Below, one piece after another: positions 31,600 through 40,747 of a DNA stretch of 48,407 nucleotides. Source of the DNA: JBLHKW01 sp047618565. GTDB lineage: Bacteria > Planctomycetota > UBA1135 > GCA-002686595. Under the pieces are notes generated by a model. The model did not search any database, was not told the origin of the DNA, and saw only the letters and a program-made list of their open reading frames with translations. The stretch lies in NCBI GenBank assembly GCA_047618565.1, contig JBLHKW010000013.1:1-48407 (forward strand). Direction: 5' to 3'. Both the position numbers and the translations under genes were made by a program. Within the stretch, counting starts at the first letter, position 1. Each line of letters starts with the position of its first letter.

Positions 31600-33033
31600 T
31601 CAGCGCACGCTGGCACAGCGCTCGACAAAACGTTCCTTCAGGAAGACGCCTGATGGCCTGAGCCCATCCGCCCGGACGACTTCCTCCAGGCCTTCGATGC
31701 GCGCTGGAACCGACGGGTGGCTGCTGAAGGCCTGTCCGAGCGAGACCTGCTTACCCTTCCCGAGCGTCTCCAGGAAGCTGAACAGGCCGCGGAAGTCCCA
31801 GCCCACCGCGTGGGCGTAGCGCAGGCCGTAGGCGTCCGCTTCGAGCTCGAACTCCTGGCCCCAGCCCGCGGTGCAGTACTTGTAGCTCTCGTCCGCGAGC
31901 CCCCTCAGCTTGCGCACGGTCTCGGCGGTCTCCCGGTCCATTCCACCGGTGTATTTCTTGAGGACGCGGTCCAGCTCCGAGGCCGAGATGGTCTTGGCGA
32001 TCTGAAGCCGGTTCTTGTCCATGATGCGCAGGCCGTGCCGGCGAGCGACGTGTGCGACCTCATGCGCGAGCACACCCGCCAGCTCCGCCTCGCTGCGACA
32101 GGCTCGGATGCAGCCCGTGGTGATGAAAATGTAGCCGCCCGGGGCCGCGAAGGCGTTGACCTCGTCCCCGTCGAGCACGATGAACTGGTAAGGAATGTCC
32201 GCGCGGTCGCACTTCTCGACGATCGCAGCCCCGACCAGCCGGATGTATTCCGTCAACTCCTCGCCCGCATGAATGCGGCCCTCCGCCAGCCGCACCCCAA
32301 CGCCGTACCCGATCGCGCGCTCGTCCTCGTAAGACAGGTTGCGCGAGAAGTAGTGCTCGTCCTGGGTCATCTGCATGCTGCTGCGTTTCTTGTTCGCAGC
32401 TGCGCGCAGGTCATCTCTCACGCTCAGCACTGGCTCGCTCAACTCGGCCTGCTGCGCGGGCTGCTCGGTCGCGGCGCCCTCGCTGGCGGAGGTTTCGGAA
32501 GCCCCCTCCTCGGAGTCATTTAGCGCAGAGGGCGCCGGAACAAAGGCGCTGACCGGCAGCTTGCCCGCGACCATGAACGCCTCGTACTCCTGCATGTCGT
32601 AGGGCCTGCTCTCCAGTTGACCGGCCAGCGCGGCCGGACCCTCCTCGCTCTGCTGGTTGATGCGCCCGTAGAGCTTCTTGAACCCCTTGGTCACGAGCCC
32701 CGACCCGATCGTCGCGGTAACCGCACTGTTCAGGTAGGCATCGGAGACATCGGCGCCGCCGAGCCTGCGCCTGGCCTGGGTCAGGACCCAACCCTCGAGG
32801 CCCTCGCCCTGCACCTCTTTCCATAACCCCTGCGTGCCCTTGATCCCGAGCCTCTGACCCTGCTTCAGGCGCGCCTTGTAACCTCCCGATGCCAGTGGCT
32901 GACAGAAGAGGGGCTGGTTCGCGCGCGCGACGAAGGTCTGGACGCGCGGCCTCATCGCCTCCTGCGCCAGGTTGATCGCTGGTGAAAGGCACACCATCAG
33001 GAGCAACAGTGCGAGCGTGCGGCCGTTCTTCAT
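31600..33033 (-). CDS. Secreted M48-family metallopeptidase with N-terminal SH3-like domain
   Basis: 477 residues from the ATG at 33033: signal peptide (TLALLLLMVCLSPAINLAQ), an SH3b-like segment at about 30-90 (PLFCQPLASGGYKARLKQGQRLGI...GLEGWVLTQ), a Ser/Glu/Ala-rich linker and an M48 domain with HEVAH at 324-328 (GVLAHEVAHVARRHG) and the third ligand in ELEADAYGLRYA. M48 peptidases such as BepA/LoiP act in the periplasm on misassembled outer-membrane proteins; the SH3-like domain may bind peptidoglycan or peptides. Upstream starts to 33144 add no signal peptide. Second gene of the cyclase operon (41 nt after the cyclase stop). Confidence 0.9.
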   Translation of the reverse strand: MKNGRTLALLLLMVCLSPAINLAQEAMRPRVQTFVARANQPLFCQPLASGGYKARLKQGQRLGIKGTQGLWKEVQGEGLEGWVLTQARRRLGGADVSDAYLNSAVTATIGSGLVTKGFKKLYGRINQQSEEGPAALAGQLESRPYDMQEYEAFMVAGKLPVSAFVPAPSALNDSEEGASETSASEGAATEQPAQQAELSEPVLSVRDDLRAAANKKRSSMQMTQDEHYFSRNLSYEDERAIGYGVGVRLAEGRIHAGEELTEYIRLVGAAIVEKCDRADIPYQFIVLDGDEVNAFAAPGGYIFITTGCIRACRSEAELAGVLAHEVAHVARRHGLRIMDKNRLQIAKTISASELDRVLKKYTGGMDRETAETVRKLRGLADESYKYCTAGWGQEFELEADAYGLRYAHAVGWDFRGLFSFLETLGKGKQVSLGQAFSSHPSVPARIEGLEEVVRADGLRPSGVFLKERFVERCASVR

Positions 33034-33074
33034 GGCAGGTCTCTGTCTCAAAGGGGAATCGGTGCAGGGATGGG

Positions 33075-35384
33075 TCACTTGGTACGCATCGCGAAGACCC
33101 CGTCCCAGTCCTCTGAGGGTGGATGGTCCCGGAAGTGCACGCAACGATCTCGATAAGTTTGCGATGGGCCGTCGCTCCCGTCGAGGGTCAGACAGCTATC
33201 GAAGCCGGCCATGGCGACTTTCCAGTCGCGCGCGCGGTAGGCGGCCAGCGCGTCACGAAACCCTTCGCGCAGCTCCTTCTGGACCTCCGTCAGGCCACCG
33301 TGGGCCGCCAGCAGCTCGAAGACCTGCACCGGCTGACTGCGTCCCTTGACCCTCATGAGGTCCAGCTCGCGCGTCTCGATCCCGCTGGCGGCCTGCACGG
33401 CGGTCTCCGGCCCGAGCATGATGCGCGTCCCGTAGGCCTTGTTGGCCCCCTCGAGACGCGAGGCCAGGTTGACCGCATCCCCCATGACCGTGAAGTCGAA
33501 GTGCCGGTCCGAGCCCAGGTTGCCGACCAGCATGGGGCCCGTGTTGATGCCGATGCGCGCGTGGATCTCGGGCAGGTTTTTCTCCCGGAAACGCCGCCGC
33601 AGATCGACCATGCGCTCCTGATTCTCCAGCGCCGCCAGACATGCATCGAGGGGCGCGTGCTCGAGCGCCAGAGGGGCGCCCCAGAAGGCCATGATGCAAT
33701 CGCCGATGTACTTGTCGAGCGTGCCGCCGCGCGCGCTGACGATGTCGGACATTTCGCCCAGGTAGATGTTGAGCAGGCGCACGAGCTCCTCCGGCGCGAG
33801 CCCCTCGGACATGGACGTGAAGTCCTGGATGTCGGAGAAGTACACGGTCAGCTCGCGCCGGTCCCCGCCGAGCTTCAGCTGGTCGGGCGGAAGCCGCAGG
33901 ACCTCGCTCACGACGGCCGGCGGCAGGTAGCGCTGGAAGGCGGAACGCATCTCACGTTTCTGGCGGCCCTCGGTCAGGAAGTGGACCGTCTGAGCGCCCG
34001 CGAAGAGCAGCACCAGGCCGCCCGCCGGTAGCACGAGGTCGACCCACATCGCGGCGCTGATGAAGACCCAGATGGCACCCGCAACGTAGACCGACACCAG
34101 GGCCAGGGCGATCGCCAGGGTCTTGCCCGCGCCCTGCTTGCGCAGCAACAGTTGGCCCGCGAGCAGGAAGAAGAAGCCCGTGAGCAGGTTGCGCCAGAGT
34201 GCACGGGGTCGTCGCAGGAAGTCTCCGTTGAGGATGTTGTCGAGCGCCGTGGCGTGAATCTCGACGCCCGGGTAGTTCGCGCCGAAGGGCGTGGCCTTGA
34301 GGTCGGCAAGCCCCGTTGCCGAGGTCCCGATCATCACGATCTTGCCCGCGTAACGCGCGCGGTCGATGTCGTCAGGCGGCAGGCCCCGACCCAGCTTCAA
34401 CAGCAACCGGTGCAGCGCCAGGGGCGCGTATGTCTTCGCCGGGCCGTGCCAGTTGATGAGCATCTGTCCCTGCTCGTCCACCGGGATCTCGACCTCGCCA
34501 AGAACGACCGAGGGACCCTCGCCGCTCCAGCGCGCGACGGGCGAATCGGCGCCGTCGGCCGCGAGGGCGAGGTGAATGGAACGGTAGGTCGCACCGCGGA
34601 AGCGCGAGAGCAGCGGAACGCGCCGAATGATGCCGTCACCGTCGACGGTGGCGTTGATCGATCCGAGCCCCTTGGCTGCCTCCCCGTGTATGGCGAGCGG
34701 CACCTCGACCGCCGTGTACTCGCGCACGCCGGACGCGTCGATGGGCAGGCTCGCCGCCTGCAACCTCGCGGCGGGGAAGCTGGCCAGGCGCCCCTCCAGG
34801 ACGAGCCCATCCAGGTTCGCTTCCGAGGGGATCTGCAAGTCGAACTCCGCGGGCGCTGCAGCGCTGGCCGCGCCCCCCGCGGGCTCCCGGAAGAGCAGCG
34901 TGTGGAAGACGTTGCCGGCAGCAGCGCTATCCTCGGCGAAGAAGTCGTCGTCGCCGCCGGTCAGGTTCTGATACGGGGATTCGCCGGTGAACAGGAAGTC
35001 GAAGAAGACCGCCTGCGCGCCCGCAGCGCGCAGGAACGTGACGGCCTGGCCGTAGACCTCGCGCGGCCAGGGCCAGGGCATGTTCACTGGCATGCTGCCG
35101 TCCGCGTTGGGACCTAGCAGGTCGAGGTTCTCGTAGTAGGCGATCCCCAGATCGTCGATATCCAGGATGACGATCTCCTCGTCGTGCGCCGTCGGCGCGA
35201 ACCGCTCGCGCAGCCGGAAGCGCGCGTCCAGGCTCTTCAGCTCGAGCTGGTCCAGCGCCTGCCCGGGGCCCGTGCCAGCACCGAATTGCAACAGCAGCGC
35301 CACGGCCAGCGCGCCCAGGGCCAGGCCCAGTCCCGCCAACCAGCGCGGGACGCGCTCGTGTTGTTCGTCAGTCGTTTGGCTCAT
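33075..35384 (-). CDS. CHASE2-domain class III adenylate/guanylate cyclase
   Basis: 769 residues from the ATG at 35384. One TM helix (LAGLGLALGALAVALLLQFG) leads to an extracytoplasmic CHASE2 domain at about 40-400 (IVILDIDDLGI...GAQAVFFDFLF...), then three TM helices (about 415-500) and a cytoplasmic class III cyclase domain: metal Asp in VYFSDIQDFTSMSEG, KYIGDCIMAFWGAP with the second metal Asp, RIGINTGPMLVGNLGSD, then FTVMGDAVNLASRLE with the purine-selecting Lys/Asp pair of ATP-using enzymes and the transition-state Asn/Arg. An extracellular signal sensed by CHASE2 would change cAMP. First gene of the minus-strand cluster; starts divergently 99 nt from the M2 peptidase. Confidence 0.93.
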   Translation of the reverse strand: MSQTTDEQHERVPRWLAGLGLALGALAVALLLQFGAGTGPGQALDQLELKSLDARFRLRERFAPTAHDEEIVILDIDDLGIAYYENLDLLGPNADGSMPVNMPWPWPREVYGQAVTFLRAAGAQAVFFDFLFTGESPYQNLTGGDDDFFAEDSAAAGNVFHTLLFREPAGGAASAAAPAEFDLQIPSEANLDGLVLEGRLASFPAARLQAASLPIDASGVREYTAVEVPLAIHGEAAKGLGSINATVDGDGIIRRVPLLSRFRGATYRSIHLALAADGADSPVARWSGEGPSVVLGEVEIPVDEQGQMLINWHGPAKTYAPLALHRLLLKLGRGLPPDDIDRARYAGKIVMIGTSATGLADLKATPFGANYPGVEIHATALDNILNGDFLRRPRALWRNLLTGFFFLLAGQLLLRKQGAGKTLAIALALVSVYVAGAIWVFISAAMWVDLVLPAGGLVLLFAGAQTVHFLTEGRQKREMRSAFQRYLPPAVVSEVLRLPPDQLKLGGDRRELTVYFSDIQDFTSMSEGLAPEELVRLLNIYLGEMSDIVSARGGTLDKYIGDCIMAFWGAPLALEHAPLDACLAALENQERMVDLRRRFREKNLPEIHARIGINTGPMLVGNLGSDRHFDFTVMGDAVNLASRLEGANKAYGTRIMLGPETAVQAASGIETRELDLMRVKGRSQPVQVFELLAAHGGLTEVQKELREGFRDALAAYRARDWKVAMAGFDSCLTLDGSDGPSQTYRDRCVHFRDHPPSEDWDGVFAMRTK

Positions 35385-35483
35385 CGGGCTACAGGGCGAA
35401 TGGTACTGGATGCCCACGCCCTCCCGGCCAGGATCGAGCAAAAAGCCCTCGAAGCACCCGCCCCCACCGCTACCCTCGCACCC

Positions 35484-37307
35484 ATGCAATATGCCGCCTA
35501 CTTCGCGTCCGTGTGGCTGTTCGCCGCACTGTCGTCATGCTCCTCGACCGCGCCCGCCCCGACTCCGCAGCAGGCCGAAGCCCAGACGTTCCTCGACCGC
35601 TACACGGAGACCTACCAGCGACTCTACGCGGAAGCGTCCGAGGCCGAGTGGGCTTCGAACACGCGCATCGTGGAGGGCGATGACACCAACGCCACCCGCA
35701 CGCGCGCGGCCAGCGAGGCCATGGCAAGCTTCACGGGCAGCGTCGAGAACATCGAAGCAGCGCGCGCACTGCTCGCCGATCGAAATGCGCTCACCCATCT
35801 GCAGGCGCTGCAGCTCGACTACGTGCTCTACAACGCTGCGGCCAATCCGCAGACCGTGCCGGAGCTCGTGAAGGCGCGCATCGCCGCGGACACGGCCCAG
35901 GTGGAGCAGCTCTACGGCTTCACCTACACCCTGGACGGGGCCGAGGTGTCGACCAACGACCTCGACGCCATGCTGCGCGACGAGACCGACCTGACCCGGC
36001 GCCAGGCGGCCTGGGAGGCCTCCAAGGAGATCGGTCCCACCCTGCGCGAGGGCCTGGGTGAGCTACGTCAGCTGCGCAACGAAACGGTGCGCGCCCTCGG
36101 CTACGACGACTACTTCGCCTACAAGGTCTCGAGCTACGGGATGACGACCGATGAGATGGTCGAGTCCCTGGACCGCGTCAACCGTGAGCTGCGTCCGCTC
36201 TTCCGCGAGCTGCACACCTGGATCCGGCACGAGCTGGCACAGCGCTACGACCAGCCGGTGCCCGAGCTGATTCCGGCCCACTGGTTGCCGAACCGCTGGG
36301 GCCAGGACTGGTCGCCCCTGGTCGACGTCGAGGGCTTTGATCTCGACGGCGCCCTGGCGACCAAGTCTCCGGAGTGGCTCGTCAGGCAGGCAGAGCAGTT
36401 CTACGTCAGCCTGGGCTTCGATCCGCTGCCGCAGGTCTTCTACGACAAGTCCTCGCTCTACCCGGCCCCGGCCGGCGCGGGCTGGAAGAAGAACAACCAC
36501 GCTTCCGCCTGGCACATGGACCTGGAGAACGACGTGCGCTCGCTCATGAGCGTGGAGTCCAACACGGAGTGGTACGAGACGACCCATCACGAGCTCGGTC
36601 ACATCTACTACTACATGTGCTACACGAACCCGGACGTGCCGCCGCTCCTGCGCGAGGGCGCCAACCGCGCCTACCACGAAGCCATGGGCTCGCTCATGGG
36701 CCTGGCCGCCATGCAACCGCGTTTCGCCCAGACCGTTGGACTCGCGCCCCCGATTACGGACGGCGCGAGCAAGGCCGACCCGATGCAGCTGCTGCTCAAG
36801 GAGGCCCTGAACTACGTGGTCTTCATCCCCTGGTCGACTGCCACGATGACCTACTTCGAGAAGGAGCTCTACGCGGATGAGCTGCCCCAGGACCAGTGGA
36901 ACAAGCGTTGGTGGGAGCTGGCCGCCCAGTTCCAGGGTATCGCGCCCCCCACCGAGCGCGACGAGCGCTGGTGCGACGCAGCCACCAAGACGCACATCAA
37001 CAACGACCCCGGCGAGTACTACGACTACGCTCTCTCCTTCGTGCTGCTGTTCCAGCTGCACGACCACATCGCGCGCGAGATCCTGCACGAGGATCCGCAC
37101 GACACGAATTACTACGGGCGCAAGGATGTGGGCGAATTCCTGACCTCGATCATGACGCCGGGAGTCAGCGTCGACTGGCGCGAGATGCTGCGCGAGAAGA
37201 CCGGGTCCGACCTGTCGGCGCAGGCCATGGTGAACTACTTCGCGCCGCTGCAGGTCTGGCTCGAGGAGCAAAACCGCGGCCGCACGCACACGGTCGCACC
37301 CCTGTAG
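35484..37307 (+). CDS. M2-family peptidyl-dipeptidase (ACE-like) lipoprotein
   Basis: 607 residues starting with a lipoprotein signal (YFASVWLFAALSSC). HHELGH with His369, Glu370 and His373 binds zinc (TTHHELGHIYYYMCY), and the third ligand Glu lies in REGANRAYHEAMGSL, as in peptidase family M2 whose ACE counterpart reads HHEMGH...REGAN...HEA. Later blocks (NKRWWELAAQFQGIAPP, DPGEYYDYALSFVLLFQLHDHIA) also match. The enzyme removes C-terminal dipeptides from oligopeptides, here on the outside of the cell, likely for nutrition. An open frame extends to 35184, antisense to the cyclase, and is rejected. Confidence 0.95.
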   Translation: MQYAAYFASVWLFAALSSCSSTAPAPTPQQAEAQTFLDRYTETYQRLYAEASEAEWASNTRIVEGDDTNATRTRAASEAMASFTGSVENIEAARALLADRNALTHLQALQLDYVLYNAAANPQTVPELVKARIAADTAQVEQLYGFTYTLDGAEVSTNDLDAMLRDETDLTRRQAAWEASKEIGPTLREGLGELRQLRNETVRALGYDDYFAYKVSSYGMTTDEMVESLDRVNRELRPLFRELHTWIRHELAQRYDQPVPELIPAHWLPNRWGQDWSPLVDVEGFDLDGALATKSPEWLVRQAEQFYVSLGFDPLPQVFYDKSSLYPAPAGAGWKKNNHASAWHMDLENDVRSLMSVESNTEWYETTHHELGHIYYYMCYTNPDVPPLLREGANRAYHEAMGSLMGLAAMQPRFAQTVGLAPPITDGASKADPMQLLLKEALNYVVFIPWSTATMTYFEKELYADELPQDQWNKRWWELAAQFQGIAPPTERDERWCDAATKTHINNDPGEYYDYALSFVLLFQLHDHIAREILHEDPHDTNYYGRKDVGEFLTSIMTPGVSVDWREMLREKTGSDLSAQAMVNYFAPLQVWLEEQNRGRTHTVAPL

Positions 37308-37322
37308 ACCGGCAGCCTCGAC

Positions 37323-37366
37323 AAAAAAACGGCCCGGCGCGGAGGATCGTCCTCTGCGCCGGGCCG
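37323..37366 (-). terminator. Rho-independent terminator between convergent genes
   Basis: A 17-bp GC-rich hairpin (CGGCCCGGCGC 37330-37340 with GCGCCGGGCCG 37356-37366; inner GAGGA/TCCTC with one G-T pair; 3-nt loop) is followed on the minus strand by seven T (A run 37323-37329). It terminates the thioredoxin-fold gene (stop 37393); the same stem could help stop the peptidase transcript on the plus strand. Confidence 0.9.
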
Positions 37367-37392
37367 CGTGGTTGTCCGGGAATGAGCTTGGC

Positions 37393-38397
37393 TCAGCCCT
37401 CGAGCAGCGCGTCCAGGGCCTTGATGGCCTCCGCGTCATCGTTGCCGATGGCACGCGCGGCCGCGACCACGGATGCCAGGCTCGTATCGTCGCTCAACGG
37501 ACCGGCGCACCACTGGGCCGCCGTGAAGTTCAACTTGAATCCCAGCTCCTTGTCCTTGATGCCCTGCTCGTTCAGGGCGAGCAAACTGGTGACGGCCGCG
37601 CGCGCCGTTTCCTCGTCCCGCACGGTCCCGAACTGAGCTTGCACGACCATCTCGAGCAGGCCGTCCGCGTTCATCGGGTCGAGCTCGCGCCCGGCCGTCA
37701 TCAGGTCCTCGTCGACGAAGCCTGCGGTGAGGAGAGAGGTCAGGGCGCGCTTCTTCATGCCCTTGGCATTCTGCGCGTCGGCCGTGATGGCCCAGCGAAC
37801 CGGCCCTGCCAGTTGCTCCGCAAAGGGTGACCCCGCATCGAGGCCCTCCATGGCCTTGACGCACGCTTCCCATGCCTGCCACTTGCTCGCATCGTCGGAC
37901 GCGGCCTCGAAATCGGCCAGCACCTTGGCGCTGGCGGTCAGGGCGAGCTTGCCGGACGGACCGATCTCCGCGAGGTGCGCGAGGTACTTCTCCGCGCCCC
38001 CGGCCTGGTAGCCGGTGCGGGCGAAGACCGTGCCGTCGGCGTCCATCAGCAGGACCGTCGGATAGCCCTGGATGTTGTACTTCTTGGCCAGCTCCTTGTT
38101 GCGCGCGATATCGGGCACCTTCGCCAGCGCCTCCTCGGAGCGCGGGAAGTCGAGCGAGACCAGGATGTAGTCCTTCTGCGCACCGGCAACGAACTCATCG
38201 ATGCCGAGCACTTCTTCGTGCAACTTGATGCACCAGTGGCACCAGTCCGAACCCGTGAAGTCCACGAAGAGATCCTTGCCGGCCTTCTTGGCGGCCGCCG
38301 AGGCGACGTCGAAATCCCCGTACCAGGTTTCGCTGGCCTGGGCGGAGATGGAGCTGATGCTGGCGACGAGGGCCAGGGCAGTAAGTCGTTGAAACAC
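37393..38397 (-). CDS. Secreted thioredoxin-fold protein with W-C-H-W-C motif
   Basis: 334 residues: signal peptide (LTALALVASISSISAQA), then a thioredoxin-fold domain with DFTGSDWCHWCIKLHEEVL (CxxC motif), a strand with the cis-Pro (YNIQGYPTVLLMDADG) and the TGYQ turn, of the DsbD-gamma/thioredoxin_7 type. The C-terminal 190 residues are helical, without clear similarity. GTG start at 38397 with GAGGA upstream. A periplasmic thiol-disulfide or chaperone role is likely. Unlike the candidate selenoprotein at 24.2 kb, both redox positions here are ordinary Cys codons. Confidence 0.88.
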   Translation of the reverse strand: MFQRLTALALVASISSISAQASETWYGDFDVASAAAKKAGKDLFVDFTGSDWCHWCIKLHEEVLGIDEFVAGAQKDYILVSLDFPRSEEALAKVPDIARNKELAKKYNIQGYPTVLLMDADGTVFARTGYQAGGAEKYLAHLAEIGPSGKLALTASAKVLADFEAASDDASKWQAWEACVKAMEGLDAGSPFAEQLAGPVRWAITADAQNAKGMKKRALTSLLTAGFVDEDLMTAGRELDPMNADGLLEMVVQAQFGTVRDEETARAAVTSLLALNEQGIKDKELGFKLNFTAAQWCAGPLSDDTSLASVVAAARAIGNDDAEAIKALDALLEG

Positions 38398-38739
38398 GCT
38401 ATCCTCGGTGTACTTGGGTCAATGAGTGCTGAAGTGGGCCGCGGAAGGATGACATGGGCGGCCCCGCAGCGAGCAATCTGATTAGCCGATTGAGACGCGC
38501 GGGGTAAGCTCCAGGTTTGGATTCCGCAGTCATGACATCGGCAGGCCCATACGAGCCCGTGAAGCCGATCGTGACCTCAGGTCCAGCTGCGCGCCCGCCG
38601 CGTCCCACGCCTGCCCACATAACCTCCTTACACCACAAGACTTCCGGCTCTGTACGAAGCTCGCTCGAAAGCTGCCGCGGGAAGCTGGATGATGGCCAAA
38701 GACCCGATAGCCCGTCCCCTGACCCGAATCCCCTCCGCC
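38398..38739. other. Divergent intergenic region, 342 nt
   Basis: Between the thioredoxin-fold gene (left) and the LolA-like gene (right). It contains a 7-bp inverted repeat GGGCCGC (38436-38442) / GCGGCCC (38458-38464) and CAATC/GATTG near 38475-38495. No promoter could be fixed. An in-frame start at 38689 for the right-hand gene would lengthen its signal peptide with a non-secretory leader. Confidence 0.5.
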
Positions 38740-39594
38740 ATGAAGTCCCGATCCAGCACCACAGCCGCGCTCCTGCTGCTCCTCGCCGGCAGCACCTGGT
38801 CCGCGCCACAGAACTCGAGCGCGAGCCCCAGCGCGTCCCGTCAGGAGCTGTTGACCGCGCGCGCCGTCATCGACCGCTACCTCGACCTGACCGGCGAAGG
38901 GAAGATCCTCGCGAGCACCCGCAGCACCCGCACGAAGGGCAGGCTCGAGATCGTCGACACAGAGATTGCCGGCCCGATGGAAGTTCTGGCGCACAGCTCG
39001 AACAAGCGCCTGGTCCAGGTGGAGCTCGCTGGCGTGGGCAGCGTACGCGAGGGCTTTGACGGGACGACGGCATGGGCCATCGAACCCGGGGCGGGAGCGA
39101 GCCTCCAGGAGGGCCTCGAGCACCTGCAAGCATCGATGCACGCGAACTACACGGGACCCCTGAAGGAAGCCGATGAGTTCGAGCGCGTGCAGACCGTCGC
39201 CAGGACCGAGTTCGACGGCAAGAGCTGCTGGAAGATCGAGATCGTCGCCAAGCTGCCCGCAGCGATGGACGCGCAGGAAACGCAGGCCGTGCGAACCTCA
39301 CACGAGTACTACGACGTCGATACGGGTCTGCTGATCGGCAGGGAGATGACCACGCCCACGGGGATGAAGGTCGTCGTCGTCTCCTCGGACTACAAGCAGC
39401 TAGGCGAGCGCCTGGTGGCCACGAGCCAGCTGCAGACCGCGGGGGCGCAGAAGATCAAGATCACGACCGACTCGATCGCCTACGACGACGTCCACGAAGT
39501 GGCATTTAGCCTGCCGGCCGAGGTCAGGGCCAGGCTGGAAGAGCAGCGCGAGGCCGCGTCCGCTGAAGCCGAGGCCGCCGCCGGGGACAGGTAG
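38740..39594 (+). CDS. Secreted LolA/outer-membrane-lipoprotein-sorting-like protein
   Basis: 284 residues from ATG 38740 with a clear signal peptide (TTAALLLLLAGSTWSAP). The rest consists of beta-strands with patterns such as GRLEIVDTEIAGPMEVLAHSSNKRLVQVELAG, GFDGTTAWAIEPG and DVDTGLLIGREMTTPTG followed by a DYKQLGE segment, which resemble periplasmic LolA/LolB-like or photosystem-type domain proteins seen next to protein degradation genes. A lipid or lipoprotein-binding function is a weak inference. The C-terminal tail is Ala/Glu-rich. Confidence 0.65.
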   Translation: MKSRSSTTAALLLLLAGSTWSAPQNSSASPSASRQELLTARAVIDRYLDLTGEGKILASTRSTRTKGRLEIVDTEIAGPMEVLAHSSNKRLVQVELAGVGSVREGFDGTTAWAIEPGAGASLQEGLEHLQASMHANYTGPLKEADEFERVQTVARTEFDGKSCWKIEIVAKLPAAMDAQETQAVRTSHEYYDVDTGLLIGREMTTPTGMKVVVVSSDYKQLGERLVATSQLQTAGAQKIKITTDSIAYDDVHEVAFSLPAEVRARLEEQREAASAEAEAAAGDR

Positions 39595-39646
39595 GCGCGC
39601 GCGTGATGGACGGCGGCCCGGGGTACGTCAGGGCCCCCTGGCGCAA

Positions 39647-40612
39647 TCACGGAACGAAGTTCAGGTGCAACCCGTTCGACGTGTCGTAGCTCGCGCCCCC
39701 GGCCTGCACATCGCGGAACCAGGCCTGGAAGTGCCAGCTCGAGCCCGCACGGATCGCGGTGCTTACGCCCTGGCTGAAGTCGATGCTGTCCGCCATGCGC
39801 AAACCGCTGGCGTGCACGGGCGGCAGACGGAAGGTCTGGCCCGAAACGCAACGCCGGCCGTTACCGAACGGCGTGTTCACGATGGCATCGCCAAAGTAGA
39901 AGATGCCGACCGTGCCCGCGGGGACAGGCTGCGCCACCAGCTGCATCGTGTTTCCCGCGACGCTTACACTTCCGCGCGCTGCGATGAGTGCGGCCCCACC
40001 CGTCGAGTTGGCTCCACTCGAGCAGAAGCCCGCGCCGATGCCGCAGGGCGAGGGCGGCGTGCCGGTCTGCGAGACCCCCGCCGGGTTGCCCCTGTAGAAG
40101 TTGAAGCGGTCGATCATGAAGCCCGTGGAGCGTCCCGAGATCTGCAGCTCGTGCCGCCCGAGACTCAGGTCGAAGCCCGCGTCCGAGTGGCTACCGTTGA
40201 TCTCGAAGCGCGACTTCCAGTTCCAGTTCGAGACGGTGCCGCTTCCGTTCGAGTAGAGCTTGATCCAGCTGCCGCCGTCCATGCGCACCCAGCAGTCGTT
40301 CTCCTCCGTGGAGTCCGAGTTCTCGTGTCGGTTGTGGATGCGCAGCTCGAAACGCCCGGCCTCGTGCACCTCGACCGCGTAGCTCAGGATGCCGTTGCCC
40401 GGCTGCGAGAAGTGGTTCGGGCCGCTCCAGCGGTAGTAGCTGCTCCCGGTGAAGCCCGCGAACTGGGTCTCCACGGTCCAGGCTCCGGTGATCGAAACGG
40501 CCTCGACCTCGACCACCACGAGGTTGTTCTCGGCCTGCCATGCGCAGGGGTCTTGAGCGGTCGCGGTGGATGCCAGAAGCGCGGCCAGCACGCAGGGTCG
40601 GAGAATGTTCAT
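39647..40612 (-). CDS. Secreted protein with carbohydrate-binding-like domain and lineage-specific C-terminal domain
   Basis: 321 residues from ATG 40612: signal peptide (PCVLAALLASTATAQ), then a beta-sandwich at about 30-180 (VVVEVEAVSITGAWTVETQF..., SLGRHELQISGRSTGFMIDRFNFYRG) that resembles CBM6/35-like or GH115 C-terminal sugar-binding modules. The last 125 residues (FCSSGANSTGGAALIAARG..., VPAGTVGIFYFGDAIVNTPFGNG..., FQAWFRDVQAGG...LNFVP) I recognise as a domain repeated at the C-termini of many secreted proteins of Poly30-like planctomycetes; it may be a surface-attachment or sorting module. No catalytic residues recognised. An upstream in-frame start (40663) is unlikely. Confidence 0.7.
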   Translation of the reverse strand: MNILRPCVLAALLASTATAQDPCAWQAENNLVVVEVEAVSITGAWTVETQFAGFTGSSYYRWSGPNHFSQPGNGILSYAVEVHEAGRFELRIHNRHENSDSTEENDCWVRMDGGSWIKLYSNGSGTVSNWNWKSRFEINGSHSDAGFDLSLGRHELQISGRSTGFMIDRFNFYRGNPAGVSQTGTPPSPCGIGAGFCSSGANSTGGAALIAARGSVSVAGNTMQLVAQPVPAGTVGIFYFGDAIVNTPFGNGRRCVSGQTFRLPPVHASGLRMADSIDFSQGVSTAIRAGSSWHFQAWFRDVQAGGASYDTSNGLHLNFVP

Positions 40613-40747
40613 CGGTCTATCGTTCGGGGTGAGCGTCAGGGTGGATGCCGGTAAATCGAGCAACCCTTATAGATAAACGCCCAGATCCGACCACCCCGGC
40701 CGGGGCGATTCTTGGCCTTGAAATGGACGATTCGGGGCAAAAGCGCC

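Noticed and set aside
36063..37454. 463-codon minus-strand frame over the M2 peptidase gene
   Set aside because: Antisense to a clear M2 peptidase with intact motifs; it would also read through the terminator hairpin.
38436..38464. GGGCCGC/GCGGCCC inverted repeat as a riboswitch or terminator
   Set aside because: A 7-bp GC stem with a 15-nt loop and no T tract or known riboswitch core; such stems are common by chance at this GC content.
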